Source: Macquaria australasica
Lineage: Eukaryota > Chordata > Actinopteri > Centrarchiformes > Percichthyidae
Length of the DNA stretch: 64,000 nt
Direction of reading: 5' to 3'
Assembly (NCBI GenBank): GCA_005408345.1
Contig: SEMN01000343.1
Location: 480,423 to 544,422 of the forward strand
Every line of letters begins with the position of its first letter. Position 1 is the first letter of the stretch. Made by a program: the position numbers and the translations under genes. This document shows, in pieces, positions 31,844 through 45,135 of the stretch. The notes under the pieces were generated by a model. It did not search any database. It saw nothing but the letters and a program-made list of their open reading frames with translations, and had not been told where the DNA came from.

Positions 31844-33655
31844 ATTGAGGCCGCCTTCCTGCCCTGCAGAGTCTGTCTTTATTCACACATCATGGCCAAC
31901 AACTTTTTATGTCCTTCTTCCAGATGAAGGGCATATCAACTTCTGCAGCTCAGAGCCTGTGTAATAAATCAGGAAATTTAACATGGAAGGCCTCAGAAGT
32001 TCAGAGCGCAGAATCACTCAACTTTTATACACTTGTAGGCATTGGGTGTAGGGAGGGTGTGGTGTGTAAGGGGGGCCCACTGCATCGTTATGGTGCTGTG
32101 TGTTTTTCTATGTATTATTAATAGTCTGGGGTACTAGTTTGTTTTTCATGGGAAGTGATCCTTGCAGAGTGTGCAGGCGAGGGTGGGAGGCATGGAATGA
32201 TAGTGTAAGGTAGCAGAGAACATTTGTAAAATCAGCCAACCAAGGACAGTGAGAAACTTTATACTCTCAAAAGATTTTCCAAATGAGAGATGTTATGAGA
32301 TTTTTTTCTGTGTGGAGGATGCAGAGAAAGGTAATTAGGCTACTTATGTCCAGGTTAAATGTGTTTTGGAAGCTGATACTACACTTATTTTCACATGTAG
32401 TTCAACAGGGTTAGATGTTAGAATTGGCATGAAAATGTGCAGCTATAATACACACAACCCAAAGATAATGTCAGTATCTTTCTGTGTCGCCTATCCTCAG
32501 GTTCACATTCTGTGTGTAAAGAACATGTTTCAACAGATTTGTTTGCTCACGGGCTGAGAGATCTGTCAAAATGCTTCTGAGCCCACAGCAGTACTGTGGC
32601 TGAATGGATGTGGTGCAGTCGTTGTCGGGAGGTTCAGGAGAAATGTCGGTGTTGGTGATGCTCAGGTACGGACTGAGCAGATAGAAATTGAGTTCTCAGC
32701 TCTGTCTCTATTCAAACACATACACACACACCCACACTCAAACACACACACAGTAGGGGAGTAAATGAGCTGCTCCTACCAAAATGGTACAGTCCTACCT
32801 TGACCTGAAGTCTGGACAATCTGGCCAGATTCAGCAGAATACCACACTGTGATGAAGATGGAAAGAAAAAAAAACAATGGTGCCAGTAAAATACTGATAA
32901 AAAAGAAAAAATATGTTAGTGGACTGCAGCCAAGTGCTGTATTATAGTAGATATATTTGGTGTAGCTGATCATAAGGGCAAACTATTCGGTATTATGCCG
33001 AAATCAGTCTACATGATATCATCCCGATAACGGCCAGACCTGACAGGTGTGGGGAACAGAACAAGTGTTGGTGCGACAGCTGCCGGTTTCACCATGTGTA
33101 GTTCATCATAGTGAAAGATGACTGACACAGCATATGGGATGCCTCACAACATCCAGTCAAAAGGACTAAAGTTTTTTTGCCTGTTCTCAACTAGTTTGAC
33201 AACTTCTACGATGTGTTCTGTAACATTGACCAATAGGAGCACAAAGCGCTCTTCTGTGCACAACTGCAAACATGGCAAAACAAAAGAGGAATTATGTTGT
33301 TGGTGCTGTCAGGTGGACCAGTGAAGTCAGTGGCACCTCCTTTCTAGGCATCCACAGTATGTATGTCACATGAGCATTCAGCAAGTGCCCCAAAACAACA
33401 TACATTAGTGACATTCATGTGACAAAGCCCTCTAGTAGCCATAATAATTATGACGGGAGAAAAGGAGGGAGCAAGGTGACGTTATTAGAGCAGCAATTCC
33501 TCATAGGTAGAAGATTGGGGTGGATGGATGGGTCAACAAAACATCCAACTTTAACACAAGAGATCCCTGTTTCCACCCAAAAGTCATCATTGTTTTAAAG
33601 CATGACCAAGATTGCTCAACAAACTTAAACGTGTTTATTATTGTAACAATGACGA
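31844..33655. other. No gene seen
   Basis: Non-coding with a short CA-rich run at 32715-32755 and poly-A tracts near 32865. Open frames (31909-32121, 32366-32557, 33118-33324) lack recognisable domains. Confidence 0.5.
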
Positions 33656-33659
33656 TGAA

Positions 33660-33935
33660 GTTCCTCTACCCTCAATGAAGTAGAAATTTGAACTAAAACA
33701 AGATGTTTCCCTAACCGCTACAAAGTAGTTATTTCATCCTAAACCATGATCTATCCCTAAACCTATTCAAGTCTTTTTTTGTGCCTAAACCTATCCAAAC
33801 CTTAACCATAGCATTGTCACATCTTAAAACTGATCTATTATTCAACAGGCATTTGAATTTTGGTTTTGGAAGGCACAGACAAATTATATATCATCCTGCT
33901 GATAGTGGCGTCAGATCAGAAAACATGTTGTTCTG
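33660..33935. repeat. Dispersed repeat with CCTAAACC words, copy 1
   Basis: TTTTTTTGTGCCTAAACCTA followed by TCCAAACCTTAACCATAGCA belongs to a common fish repeat by recollection. A relative with AACCATGATTTTTCCCCAAT lies at 47330-47490. Confidence 0.45.
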
Positions 33936-34849
33936 GGGGGTTAACAAACAATTCACTTTGCTTTCTTTCTTTTGTCTTTCACCAATTGCATAGTGTTCCA
34001 AATTAAACAACAAAGTGTGATTGGTCCAGGTCCAATGTGTAGTCCTGCCATGTCTCTCGGCCAAGTCCAAGAATTTATCTTGTGTAGTCTGATCCAGGGC
34101 ATTCAGGTTATAAATTTCCCATTAGGATGCTTCCAGTGGTCCCTGCTGAGTAATATTTAAAATATGCTGATTTGCTGATAAGGCGTATATATAAGGGTAT
34201 ATTGACTGAGGGATTTTTTTCCCTGTGTAGCTCATTAAAGAAACTGTGACATTTATGAAGACAGCACTGATGTCAGACTTCACCATGAAACCTACACATT
34301 CCATGCAGTTTCTGTTTGACTGCATGAACATCTTCCAAACTCACTCATGTTCCTCTTGCATTGCCTTAGGTTAAACTTGCCTTTATCTCTCAACTAATTG
34401 GATTAACGACAGTTTGCAGAAGGTAAATTGCATCATTTATCTCTCATCTCCACATATCCTTGTGGTAGTACCTAAAGATCTCTGAGGTCCACAGCCTGAG
34501 TCTTGTTTTAGAGACGGAAAAGCCATGTTTCATTACATTATCGGCTAATTACAGAATGTTGATGTAGGACTCCAGAGAGTTGCATTGCCTTGTTAGACTG
34601 ATAATTGCTTGTAACAACTCCCTGAGAGACAGGAGAAAAGTCATCTGATGAAAGAATCCCTATTTGATAAGTTTTTAAAGCCTGGAAGTGAAATCCCTCT
34701 GCACAACATGCACCTGAGGAACAATGGCCATTATAATTGTACCGCTTCATCAGTTTATATCTGATGGTTTTTGGCAATGAGTGAGGTCTTACATTGGAAA
34801 GGGGGCACTGATGTCACAACCTTCCAGCTTTGATTACAGTGTGCATTGC
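33936..34849. other. No gene seen
   Basis: Non-coding and repeat-poor; the block 34380-34780 is balanced in composition but shows no clear motif. Confidence 0.45.
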
Positions 34850-35470
34850 CAGGATTTTCATTCAACCATCAAAAAATCTGAGGTGATGAAACAAAAATAT
34901 CTTGTTGGGACTAATATCACAAAATTTTGCTGAGGGTGATTTTAGAGAAAGGTCTATGGGGTCATTAAAATAAATATGTTTATCCTCTCGGAAGCATAAA
35001 TGTGCTCAGAAAATCTGCTGGCAATCTGCCTATTAAATTATACGATAACTTGTGAACAAAGTTGACATTTTGTCCTAAACGTGGCACCAGAAGAAAACAC
35101 ATTCATTTCCAGAGAGGTTCATCCTCTAGAGATCATGATATTCTTAATGATTAGTATGGCCATCTTCTTTTTGGATTTTGATATTTCTTATGTTAAAATT
35201 TTTAGATAGTTGCACTACAAGAAAGGTCAGTCACCAAAAATGTTAGGGATCCATCCTCTGTGGATCATGAATCATCTTGTCATTAGATTTTGAGATACAC
35301 TGTTTTGAGATGAACTGTTATTCAAGGGGACATTCTATAGGTGGTGCTAAATGAAAAAGAGAAGAAAAAAGAAAAGGTCTAGGGGGTCAGAAAAACCGGT
35401 AACCAATCCTCAGGGAACCATGAATACTAAAGGTAGTGGTATCTGGGCTAATTGAGATACATTTCTCTGA
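34850..35470 (+). repeat. Dispersed repeat R, copy 2
   Basis: Modules of the form GGGATCCATCCTCTGTGGAT, CATGAATCATCTTG, and GATTTTGAGATACACTGTTT recur three times with change, as in the copy at 21061. Confidence 0.5.
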
Positions 35471-35487
35471 ACCACAGTTCTTAAGGT

Positions 35488-35725
35488 ACTATTGCCAGTT
35501 GCTCTTTCACAAGGGTTTAGGGGCAAGTCAAACTGGGAAGAGACCCTGGGGCACACCCAGAACATGCTGGTGGGGTTAAGTATCCCATCAGGCCTGGGGA
35601 CACCCTGGGATCCCCAGGAGTTGCAAGAGTAAGGGGCTGGGGCGACGGCCATCTGAGCTACCTTATTTTGTGTGCGGGCACTGCAACCCAGATCTGGGTA
35701 AGCAGCAAGAAATAGATGGATGCAT
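35488..35725 (+). mobile_element. RTE/Rex3-like LINE 3-prime fragment
   Basis: GAAGAGACCCTGGGGCACAC, CCAGAACATGCTGGTGGGGT, ACCCTGGGATCCCCAGGAGT and the GATG-type end (AGAAATAGATGGATGCA) match the 3-prime end of fish Rex3-like elements as I remember them. The coding frame is broken; the fragment is severely 5-prime truncated. Confidence 0.55.
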
Positions 35726-38482
35726 CTGCCAGTTCAGTGAAGATTTTTTTAAGTAATATATAATTGTTCAGGTCCTTTCCAAGTTTCCATAGGAAGGGGA
35801 GGTGAGACAAGATACAGTCCAAAACACACTGTGTAGCAAATGAACACACTTTTACTTACATGAAAAAAATTGTAAAACTAAACATGGCCACATGGCTCCT
35901 ATTCATATTTAGTTTTTAAAATATAGGGCTCTACAATGCCTGAATCTCTCCGGGTGTTCCTTCAGCCTTTATAACACTTTTCTAATTCTTTGTCTTGTCA
36001 TTTTGACAAGTATACTAAACCTGTTTGGCTGTGACCTTATAATCCTCATTATGGAAATAATTAAAGTGACTGAACCTTTGGTTTCTATACTCCTCTATAC
36101 TAAATTATTATTTTTTAAACATAAAGCCCAAATTATTTGAATTAACATATTAACCAGATTTGGACTGGGTGTGCAGTGTGAATACAGTAGTAACAGCAAT
36201 GCTTGTCCCACTCACATGTGTGGATAAAACAAAACATGACATACTTTGTTGGTCTCATTTTCCACTCTGCCTCAACTGAATATCCAAATGGAATCCAGCA
36301 GTGCCACAATGTAATTGGTGCATCTGCATCAAAATTATATACCTTCCTTAAAATAAACCAGCATTACACAGTGAAATTGGGTAGATAATTCAACATTTGC
36401 AGATTGTTGCAGGCCTTCTAAGGACCTTAAGACACCCATATTTCAAATACTCTTATATTTTCTCTCCCTCTGCTGCACACAACCAAACATACAGATGTTT
36501 GGCACATACAGCTGTACAGCACCCGCAAAACACTCTTCAACAACTCTTAAAGCATTCAACAGCTCACCTACGCACAAACTAAAATCCACAGTACTCGCAG
36601 CAGTGCTGGATCCTAGCTAATAGCCCCCCCGCACAAAATCCTGCATACACACGTCAGCTGGGGAGAGGTCTGTGAGAGCTTGTTTGATGTCTTATCATAA
36701 ATCAGAAGAAGTAGGCCATTATGTCCCTTGGCTTTAGCTCTAAATGAACTGAACCAGCGTTTTACTCAAAGAAACAAATGTCTTGTAATAAGTAGGAGCA
36801 AAGACATTACTCTTCCTAGTTTCCTTCATAGTCTATTGGAGCTGTCTGGCTGTTCCTTGAACTATCCACATGCAGGTAATTACCTCAATTCTGCATATCT
36901 GACATATTGTCATCTTTCTCATCAAGGGAACAGCCCATTAAGCTTTCCCCTTTATTTCTCCTCCCAGAATGACAGCATTTTCTTTGCGATACTGCTCATA
37001 TAAATCCAGGGGAGTGTCCCACACAATAGGTTTCGCTTGAGGAATTACTGTACACTGGCTTCAATTATCATGAGGGCTGACTGATAAGGGATGAAAGGCA
37101 TCATTCTGCTGATAAGAAACTCTTTACTGTTGCTCGGCTTGAATATTCCAGTTGATGTACGTATTGGACGTGAAATGCAACAATATGGAAAAACTGAAAC
37201 TGGATACGAGGTTTAAAATAAAAGTTAATCTTTTGCCCGGTGACACCTTAGGATAGTGATGTCCCTTTGTTGGTTTTTGAACATTACAGCCTCTAGGGGC
37301 TGCTTTAGACTCTATATCTTGTTGGCTTACAATAAAACACAACAAATGTTTAGAAGAAAACTGTTGGTGAAAATAATTACATGTAGATTGTAGATTGTCT
37401 GCGCCTATATTGAACTGACACAGGAGCTGTACTTAGAAGTCCTGATAGGTTTGAAGCAATCTGGGGTATTTTTGTCAGAGTAGACAAGCAGAGTAGACAA
37501 GGAGAAGGATGCCTGGTGTTGACTGCCATCACCCACTATTAAGACACACCCATTAAATTACGAAGTCAAGGTGCCACGCTGACTTTACTGCCTATTTCTT
37601 GTCTACTATTAACCACAATAGCAATACACATACAGTTGCAGAGTGATATAATTAATTACGTACAATCACTGAATAAAACAGACTCATCCTAAAGCACCTC
37701 AAGTGGCCCCTTGAGACTGTTACAGGAACAGAACCATACTGAACAAACATACTAATGATTTTGCTATGTTTAGATAGACGCCCTGAGGGTGGTGATAGAG
37801 AAAAGACCACTGAGCAATTACAATCAAATAGATCATCATCAAATTCCAAGGTTACTGTCGGAACATTTTGTCCTCATGGTGGCACTAATGGAAATCTTGT
37901 GAGGTAGCCAAAATGGTGATGATTCTGTCACAGCTCCAGCTCATAATATTCATTCTGATGTGTTGCTCTGTTCATCTTGCCATATACTAACTCTCCCTGT
38001 TATTTCAGATCCAACCACTCCCTCCGAGTAACCCCTCTTCCCGCCATTCTCATCACCTGACCTTCCCAGCTCCCCATTTCCTAAATCAGCCTAGCAGCAC
38101 ATATACCAGCCCATCTCCACTCTTACTCTGCCATATTATCTAGTTTGCATCCACTCTAGCTTTCCAGCTTTCATTTTCTGCCTGTCTGACCATTTACCTG
38201 ATGATTCTCTGCTTGACCCCTACCTGGATAAGTTTACCTGTTCTGACTGATTACCTGGTTTTGAACCCTGCTTGCCTTCTGACTAAAGTAAACGAGAACC
38301 TTTATCTTAACCTGATTGTCTGTGTCATGCTTCTGGGTTCACACTTACCATTTCTCTAAGCCATTACAGGTTCATCTTCTGGAGAGCATATATGTGGCAC
38401 AGCATAGTTTTTATTCTGTTCAAATCTGACAGTTAGCAAGCCAGGCAACTTTAAGAGCTATTGTGACTGACTAGCAAATAAG
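35726..38482. other. No gene seen
   Basis: Mostly plain non-coding sequence. The block 36700-37020 is repeat-free and could be regulatory by texture. From 38010 to 38345 a C/T-rich segment ending CTGTGTCATGCTTCTGGGTT may be an old retroelement end, but no second copy is in the window. Confidence 0.4.
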
Positions 38483-38774
38483 ATGTTCTCTTTCCTCCTG
38501 CTCTCTCTCTCCCGCCCCCCCCCCCCCCCTCCCCCTTCAACCCAACCGGTCGAGGCAGATGACCGCCCACCTTGAGCCTGGTTCTGCTCGAGGTTTCTAC
38601 CTGTTAAAAGGGAGTTTTTCCTTGCCACTGTCTCATAGTGCTTGCTCATGGTGGGAACTGTTGTGTCTCTGTAAATATAAAGAGTCGGTCTAGACCTGCT
38701 CTATTCGAAAAAGTGCCCTGAGATAACTTTGTTATGATGTGGCGCTATATAAATAAAACTGAATTGAATTGAAC
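38483..38774 (+). repeat. Dispersed fish repeat, copy B (AATAAA tail)
   Basis: Near-identical to copy A at 9815-10098 over its whole length, with a longer poly-C run (38515-38529) and a different simple tail (ATTGA units after AAATAAAACTGA). Different tails on the same body are expected after independent retroposition. Confidence 0.8.
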
Positions 38775-39060
38775 TAGCACAAGTATGTTTCTGGCTGGCT
38801 ACAGCATGATAGCCGTGAGCTTGACAACAACAGTAGTTCACCAGCTAACCCTGCCAGTAGTCAAATAGATTTTCCAGATGACTTTCAAGCCTAGTCAGAC
38901 CAGAAAGTGGCACAGCAAAGTTCATCTATGCATGCTAGCAATATAGGCAGTGCTAGAGGCCTGGTGACATAGTTACTACATTCAGGGATATGTAGCTGGC
39001 AAGCTAACTGCTAACACACTAGTAAGCCAGGAACATGCTAGCGTTAGTCAGTCCTATTAA
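38775..39060. other. No gene seen
   Basis: Short GCTAGC/GCTAAC-rich non-coding spacer. Confidence 0.45.
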
Positions 39061-39523
39061 ACTGAATATAAAGATGGACGACATGACAACCAAAAGTGAA
39101 ACCAAAACATCTTGATTGCCCTCTGGTGGCTGGCTGCAGTATATGTCATAAAACCTGCCCCCTCCATGTTAGTGGATCGGCCAGACTGTTTCCCAAAGAT
39201 GGTTTCTGTCATTTTAGGTAGTTCTTATCACGCTGATTACGCTCAAGTGTTTTTCTGAAACGTTTGGTTTTAATTAGTTATTTGATGCTATAAAAAGGAT
39301 GCGTGACATCATGATTGACAACTGTGATTTGATTGTGGTGTGCTCGCAATTGAGTCTGGTGGGTGTATGGGCGGGACCTCAATACCGCGGATCACTACTG
39401 CGCAGACTCTGGCTCCAAATGACGTCACCATTGCAAGACGGCAGCTCCCGTATCCAGGATATTTTGGCTTAATTTTGTACAGTGGGAGAAAGTGGAGACG
39501 CGTCGTCCATCTTTATATACAGT
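39061..39523. mobile_element. Small transposon with 22-bp terminal inverted repeats
   Basis: ACTGAATATAAAGATGGACG at 39061 is mirrored at 39502-39523 with one mismatch (GTCGTCCATCTTTATATACAGT region). Inside, CCCTCTGGTGGCTGGCTGCA and ATGTCATAAAACCTGCCCCC are common fish repeat words. Length 463 bp, no coding frame, so a MITE. Confidence 0.7.
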
Positions 39524-41046
39524 CTATGGTCAGTCCCAACAACTCTTCTAGCTAGCTGACATGCTAACTGTCAGTAGCAAGATAGGTAGCTCAGTGGCTA
39601 ACTGGATATAATTGTACCATCAACTCCTAACCCACTGTTTGTGAGATGTTAGATATTTCACTGTTTTAAATGCTGATGCTACCGGGCCTTAAGAATACTG
39701 ACAAAATAAACAGTCCTCTGTCACATAAGACATTTTTTGCCACTAAACTATGTTTGATTGATACATAAAGGATACAAGGTCTCTAGTGGTATGCTTTGTG
39801 AACATGGTGCTTTGAGGTTAATAATTAGATCAGCATCCAACAATGACTGTGTCAAGGTACAGAGAACATGTTTGTGAGGTGGAAACAAATGTTATGTTGT
39901 GGAGCCTTCTGTGGAGCACCAGGTCTGGATTATGAGCCATGTAATTATGTCCACAGGGAGGAAATCCTGCTCTGATTAAAAGGAATAGAATATGAGTTAC
40001 TGAAAGAGATGAACAGAACAATTCTACTATTGAAATGTATACCTAGTCCATGGAAAGTCATGAAACCCTCTGAATATTAAGATGTTATTAATAATTAAAG
40101 TAGTGAAAGTTCTAGAAATAGAAATATGTTGCTATCATCTTGTTGAATTTTGTGATCTCATAATGATGAATTGAGTCATGTGCATTATGACCCAGACGTC
40201 CTTTTACTAATAAAAAATGTCAGTCTGCATACACCTCATGTGATTTACTGCAGGTAATAATGGATCTTAATGTTTGCTGAATCACAGGCGATCCAAGCAG
40301 CATTTAAATAATTAATCCACTTGGCTGGGGCACGCTCTTTATCAGCAGCTGCAGGAGACTCACACACTTCCCTTTGGCCTCTCAAAGACCTCCTCTCTAC
40401 CCTCCACGCCACCTTTTGTCTTTACATTTCAACTCTAATGATCCTGAACACTTTGTTTACTCGAAATGCTTAATAAGGTGGAATGCATTGCTGATGAATA
40501 ATAATGCTGGGACATAATTGGGTCCTACTTTGTTTAAAAAATGTTAGAGGAAGGCAAGCCATTAAGGAAATGAGTGTGTGTTAAGGCCTCTGATGCCAGC
40601 CATGTAGACAGTCAAAGGAAAATATTAGTAATTGCAAGGGCTGCTAATATGTTCAATGTAGTGGGACAATTGCCAGTTTGAAACAAAAACTAACCTCCTG
40701 ACCTGTTAAATAAAAAAATAAGAGCCCATATCGAGCATGAATAAAGTGTATATGAGAAAAAAAATGCTGGATATTTGAGGAATTCTCAGTTATCTTTTCC
40801 CATTGCTGCCAATCTTAGGGACTGTCCGAACATTATTAGAATGGCTGAACACACACAGAAAGCAATAAATAAATGTTTGTGCACCATCCTTGTTCAAGGC
40901 TACTTTGTATTGTTTTTAATGTAGGCTGATATTCTAAACAAGTGACTGAATGAAAATGATTTTGATCAGTTTTACTTAATTGATTACCTTTGTGTCTATT
41001 CAACTGGCATTAAAAGGTTAATGGTAAAAAAAAAGTTCTCTGGAAT
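39524..41046. other. No gene; candidate conserved block at 40225-40530
   Basis: No coding evidence. The part 40225-40530 is repeat-free with ATTTAAATAATTAATCCACT and GATGAATAATAATGCTGGGA words and may be an enhancer-like conserved block, by texture only. Confidence 0.35.
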
Positions 41047-41338
41047 AACTTGCCTTGAGTGAAGCCTTACTGGTCCATTTATTTATTTATTGTCTTTGTG
41101 TCCAGGCCTATATCCTTGGGTACAACTGACACTGATAGGACGAATGGGCCCTCATCACTGCAGACATTTTGACTTGTCATAAATGGATAAACACAGGTGT
41201 AACCCTTAAAGAATAATTAACTATTAATTATTCTATGTGATTACACCTGTTTACTCCTCTGTGACAGGTCAAAATGTCTGGTGGAAGGGCCTATGCTAAA
41301 AGAAAAACGTTACCTGAAACAACTTACCTCGAGTGAAG
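41047..41338. repeat. Palindromic element with flanking 18-bp direct repeats
   Basis: CAGACATTTTGACTTGTCAT (41161) through AATAATTAA is mirrored at 41226-41280 with moderate mismatch, giving 55-59 bp arms around a tiny centre. Further out GGGCCCT and AGGGCC continue the pairing. AACTTGCCTTGAGTGAAG (41047-41064) and AACTTACCTCGAGTGAAG (41321-41338) are direct repeats, 16 of 18 matching. Confidence 0.65.
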
Positions 41339-42499
41339 TTGCAGTTCGGTTTGCTTCGACTTTCCTTGATGTTAATGAAAAAGAGAGGAACATGCATGAT
41401 TTGGAGATGGAGTGCACGTGATGGTTAACAATTTGTGACAGTTTAAACATTTTAAATTCCAACCCAATGTTATTCATAAGAGAAAATAGTGTATACGCAA
41501 AAAACAAAAAAAGGTTGGTATTGGTAGAGGACATGTGTATTTTGTTCACAATAAAAGCATAGTTTTCTAATAAATGCATCTCTGCACAAAGAGGGAAATA
41601 CAAAAAAGTTATACTCTCGTCCCGGCCATCCCCTACTTTATATGACACATGAACTTCACTGTAGGGCTTTCTGTTATATTGGAGATAAAGTCATGGTAGG
41701 AGCCATTTTTCACTAGTCTACTAGCACTTTAGTAGAGATAACCTTCAATCACTAAAGCTGTAAAGAGCCACATGTATTCTGTCTTTCATCAAACAGACAC
41801 GGCCCTTCTAGCTACTAGCTGATTTTAATGAGTCAATACAGAGACACAATTGTTGTCATCTGCATATACACTTATGCCCTGTGGTGCAATCAAAAGCAAT
41901 AGTTTGATGTAATTATGTCCTGAAGTATTTGTCTGTATCCCAGACAGATTCTGTGTTTTTTCCACTGCACACTGCAGACAGTTTAAAGCTTTGATAAATG
42001 TAGTGTAAGATTTCTACCCTACGCATTTGGCAGGATGGAGCAGTCACACTCACAACCCAGTGATATACAGTGTTTTCACTATGGACATTTGCAGCTGGAG
42101 CACTCACACACACTTACACCCCTTGAATACTTCACTAAAGCATTTAAGTGAGTGGACAATAACACACACAAATAATGTTTTGCTTCAACTGTTAGAGAGA
42201 ATAAATTCATTGATAATGTGGTTAGAGCTCCCCTGCATTAGAAATGTTGTTTATAGGACAATTGTTTGACATGTCAACAACACAGCTAGAAATGTTTTTT
42301 TATTTGTTGCAATGCACCTGTGTATATTTTATTTGCTTTTGATTGTATTTTCCTCAATACTGAATGCATTGAAAACTTTGTTGTTGCGATCATGCACACA
42401 TCCTGCAGGATTACATAGGCTCAGTTTTCTAAATGAGCCAATATTCTTTTGTTGGTTCTAAGATCTCCTACATGCATATACACTCCAAATTCACAATTT
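41339..42499. other. No gene seen
   Basis: Non-coding. The minus frame at 41310-41648 has no domain. Confidence 0.5.
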
Positions 42500-42838
42500 G
42501 TTAGGCCCACCTAGCTAAACCCAATGCAGTCTATTGCAACAGCCCTGCAATAAAGTCTACCTTTATGAAGGTTATAATGTTAAGTTTTTGTTTAAACTGT
42601 TTTAGAGAGGTGTTTCCAATATTTTGTCCAACCAATTTATATCAGTGAGGGTTGACCAAATATTAACACCTCTCAGTATAACTCAGTTTAACAGCACCAC
42701 ATACTACATCCTCCAAAATGGCCCTACAATTGAATCAACACCTCTCTAAAACAGTGGCAACAAAAGCTCAACAGTATTACCTTTATTGCAGGACTGTTGT
42801 ATTAGACTGTGTTAGATTTAACTAGATGGACATAACAA
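42500..42838. mobile_element. MITE with about 100-bp inverted arms
   Basis: The left arm (42500-42620; AGTCTATTGCAACAGCCCTG, ACTGTTTTAGAGAGGTGTTT) is mirrored by the right arm (42735-42838; CACCTCTCTAAAACAGTGGC, GCAGGACTGTTGTATTAGAC). Inner words GAGGGTTGACCAAATATTAA and ACACCTCTCAGTATAACTCA are common in fish repeats. No coding potential. Confidence 0.7.
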
Positions 42839-43560
42839 TCTGGACAAATTAGTTTATGTTTCATGCATTGAAATTCATGCTGAATTATATGTTGTATGTT
42901 AATAAGAAAGCTCGGCTGGTATCTGTTGTTAATGCCAGATGTGAAAACAAATACATGTAAAATTGTTTTATATCTTTATTGTACTTTTTTTATGTAAAGG
43001 AAGTGGACCTTAGGTCACTTAATGGAAACAAATGCTTATTGGTACTAGTAATTAAAACAGCATTAATTGAAACAACAAGATTGTTATTAGTAAAGCAATC
43101 AAAAACCATATAAGTTCATTCAACAAAACTGAGAGTAGTAAAACAGATAAAACCTGTACTAGTTCATTCAGCAAGGCAGGGTTTTGTTGTACTAAACTGT
43201 TTGACTGATGAATTTAATTAGACTAACTAAAGCAAAACATTTTAATTCAACAAAAGACAAATAAATTACCTTTAAATATTAACATTAAGTTTTCTCCACA
43301 AATGTATTTGCCGTTCAGATAACACAATCCAGACATACTAGTTTTACTTGATATGGTTGAATGGAAATTATTAAATTATGTTCACCCATGATTTATTTTT
43401 TAATCTAACATTTGATCTTTTTTTTAAAATAAATTTCACAAGGGAAGGCTGAAATGAAGCACAAATGTGGGTTGAGGAAAAACATGTATCTGCTCTTCTG
43501 ACAACCCTTCTTTCTGACCCCGCCCCCTCTAAAAATGTTTGTAGTCCCTTATTTCATGTC
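42839..43560. other. No gene seen
   Basis: AT-rich non-coding sequence with several poly-T runs. Confidence 0.5.
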
Positions 43561-43564
43561 TTTT

Positions 43565-43896
43565 CTATTCAACAGCTCCCTGTGTTCCTCTCATACTCTC
43601 AGACACATTTTCCCCATTAACCCCCACCCCCCAGGGCTCCTCAGTGCTGTATGTCCAATTATTATAGGTCATGCAGGCAGCTTTTTCTCCTCTGTCCCAT
43701 CCTAGACTTTCATCAGGATTCAGTGACAGCCTGAAACATGACAAAAGCTCTCCAGACGTATCACTGAGCAACACGCTGACTGGAACCCTACTCTCTGTTT
43801 CTGCTGGAGTGTCCACACAGCTCCAAGAAATAATGTTTCCATTCTGGAGGGGTTGACAGGCCATGTCCACAACTTGAAATGGGCCTGTCCATCCCA
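43565..43896 (-). CDS. Unassigned possible terminal exon
   Basis: On the minus strand an acceptor-like TATTTTCTCACCACCAG ends at 43897 and the frame then stays open for about 110 codons to a TAG at 43565-43567. The peptide begins TLGWTGPFQVVDMACQPL, has four cysteines, an NNWT glycosylation-type motif and no low complexity. I do not recognise it. Open length alone is not significant in 64 kb, no upstream exon or polyadenylation signal was found nearby, and it may be chance. Confidence 0.15.
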
Positions 43897-43930
43897 GTGT
43901 CTGGTGGTGAGAAAATATGTGTGAGCACAT

Positions 43931-44942
43931 GTGTGGAAAGCCTGAGATAGATATGGCTCCATGGGGTGCCAGTGGACTAGAGAGGAGTGCTGTGATTCCA
44001 TGTTTGTGTGGGCATGTGCAAGACTGTATGTATCCCTATTAGACAACACTCAGTAGACTTGTATGTTAGCCTGTAATGCTTTGGCCAGGGCCTTTATTTA
44101 CCACAACTACCGATAGACCCAGGCCTTTATACAGGTTTTGATACAGGCCCATTCAATCACACTTTTGAGAGCAGAACAGCTTCTGAAGCGCGCCATCCGA
44201 GTGCTTGCATCATTTAAAGACTCTCCAGGAGAAAAAGCACGTTGGAGCAAGGCTTCGGGACATTTTGGATCGTTTTCCCTGGAGTCCAGACTGAAAGCCT
44301 AAAACCACTCATACGATGCATGCAGACCATCCTTTGCAGCACGTCTGAGTGTGAAAAGCGGTTCCAGTCTTATGAACAATGTATGCACAGATAAGAGAGC
44401 TATATTGTTGTTGTCCAATGTAAGTAATTTTATGATGATCAGCATCAATGGGCCCCGCTTTGCATTCTTTGTAAACTGTTTCTAGTAGTGGCAGCTAACC
44501 AGAGAATGAACCAGCAATGTTTCTCTCACAGAAATATGCACTAGTCCAGAACACGGGACCTTCTTCCTGTATTTACTTTCTTGCTCCTGCCCCAGACACA
44601 TCTGACCAATAAGCGGAGTGAACATTCTCACGAGGTTTGCACTGATGCATTTTAGTTTGCCAAGGGGAAAACGCTCCAAGTTTACAAACTCATCAACTGA
44701 TTCAGACCAGAGCAAATAATCTATAGGTGTCAAAACGCCCTAACATTAGCGCCACTCCTAGCAGCGAAGAGCCTGTTGATGTAACGTTAGCATCAGCAAA
44801 AACGCCTGTGTCCAACATGTCTGCCTTTATATGATTTACGATATTCTCAGTCTCAAGACACAGCTTTCATTACAAGAACTTCATCACAGTATACCCACTA
44901 CAATAAACCAGACTAGACTAGACCACCATATATCCAGATACA
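43931..44942. other. No gene seen
   Basis: Non-coding; no repeat border recognised. An AGCAGAACAGCTTCTGAAGC-like segment near 44170 has the feel of a worn transposase relic but cannot be supported. Confidence 0.4.
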
Positions 44943-44975
44943 GATCACATGTTAATACCAGGTGTAAATGGGGTC
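44943..44975 (-). repeat. Fragment of the 59.8 kb element's terminus
   Basis: CATGTTAATACCAGGTGTAA matches the reverse complement of the left end at 59782-59815 (TTTACACCTGGTATTAACATG), so a second, truncated insertion of the family is here. Confidence 0.55.
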
Positions 44976-45135
44976 TAGAAGAAAGAAAGATCAGGAGGTC
45001 ATTTTATTTAGGATTTATCCTTTAGAGATCATAAATACCCATAGCAAATTTCATGGCAACCATGCCAGTAGTTATTGAAATATCTTGCTCGAGACCAAAA
45101 CATACAAAAGACATCACCAAAATCGGCATCACTAT
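44976..45135 (+). repeat. Dispersed repeat R, copy 3 (partial)
   Basis: GATCAGGAGGTCATTTTATT, ATCCTTTAGAGATCATAAAT, CAAATTTCATGGCAACCATG and GTTATTGAAATATC follow the module order of the copies at 21061 and 34850. Confidence 0.55.
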
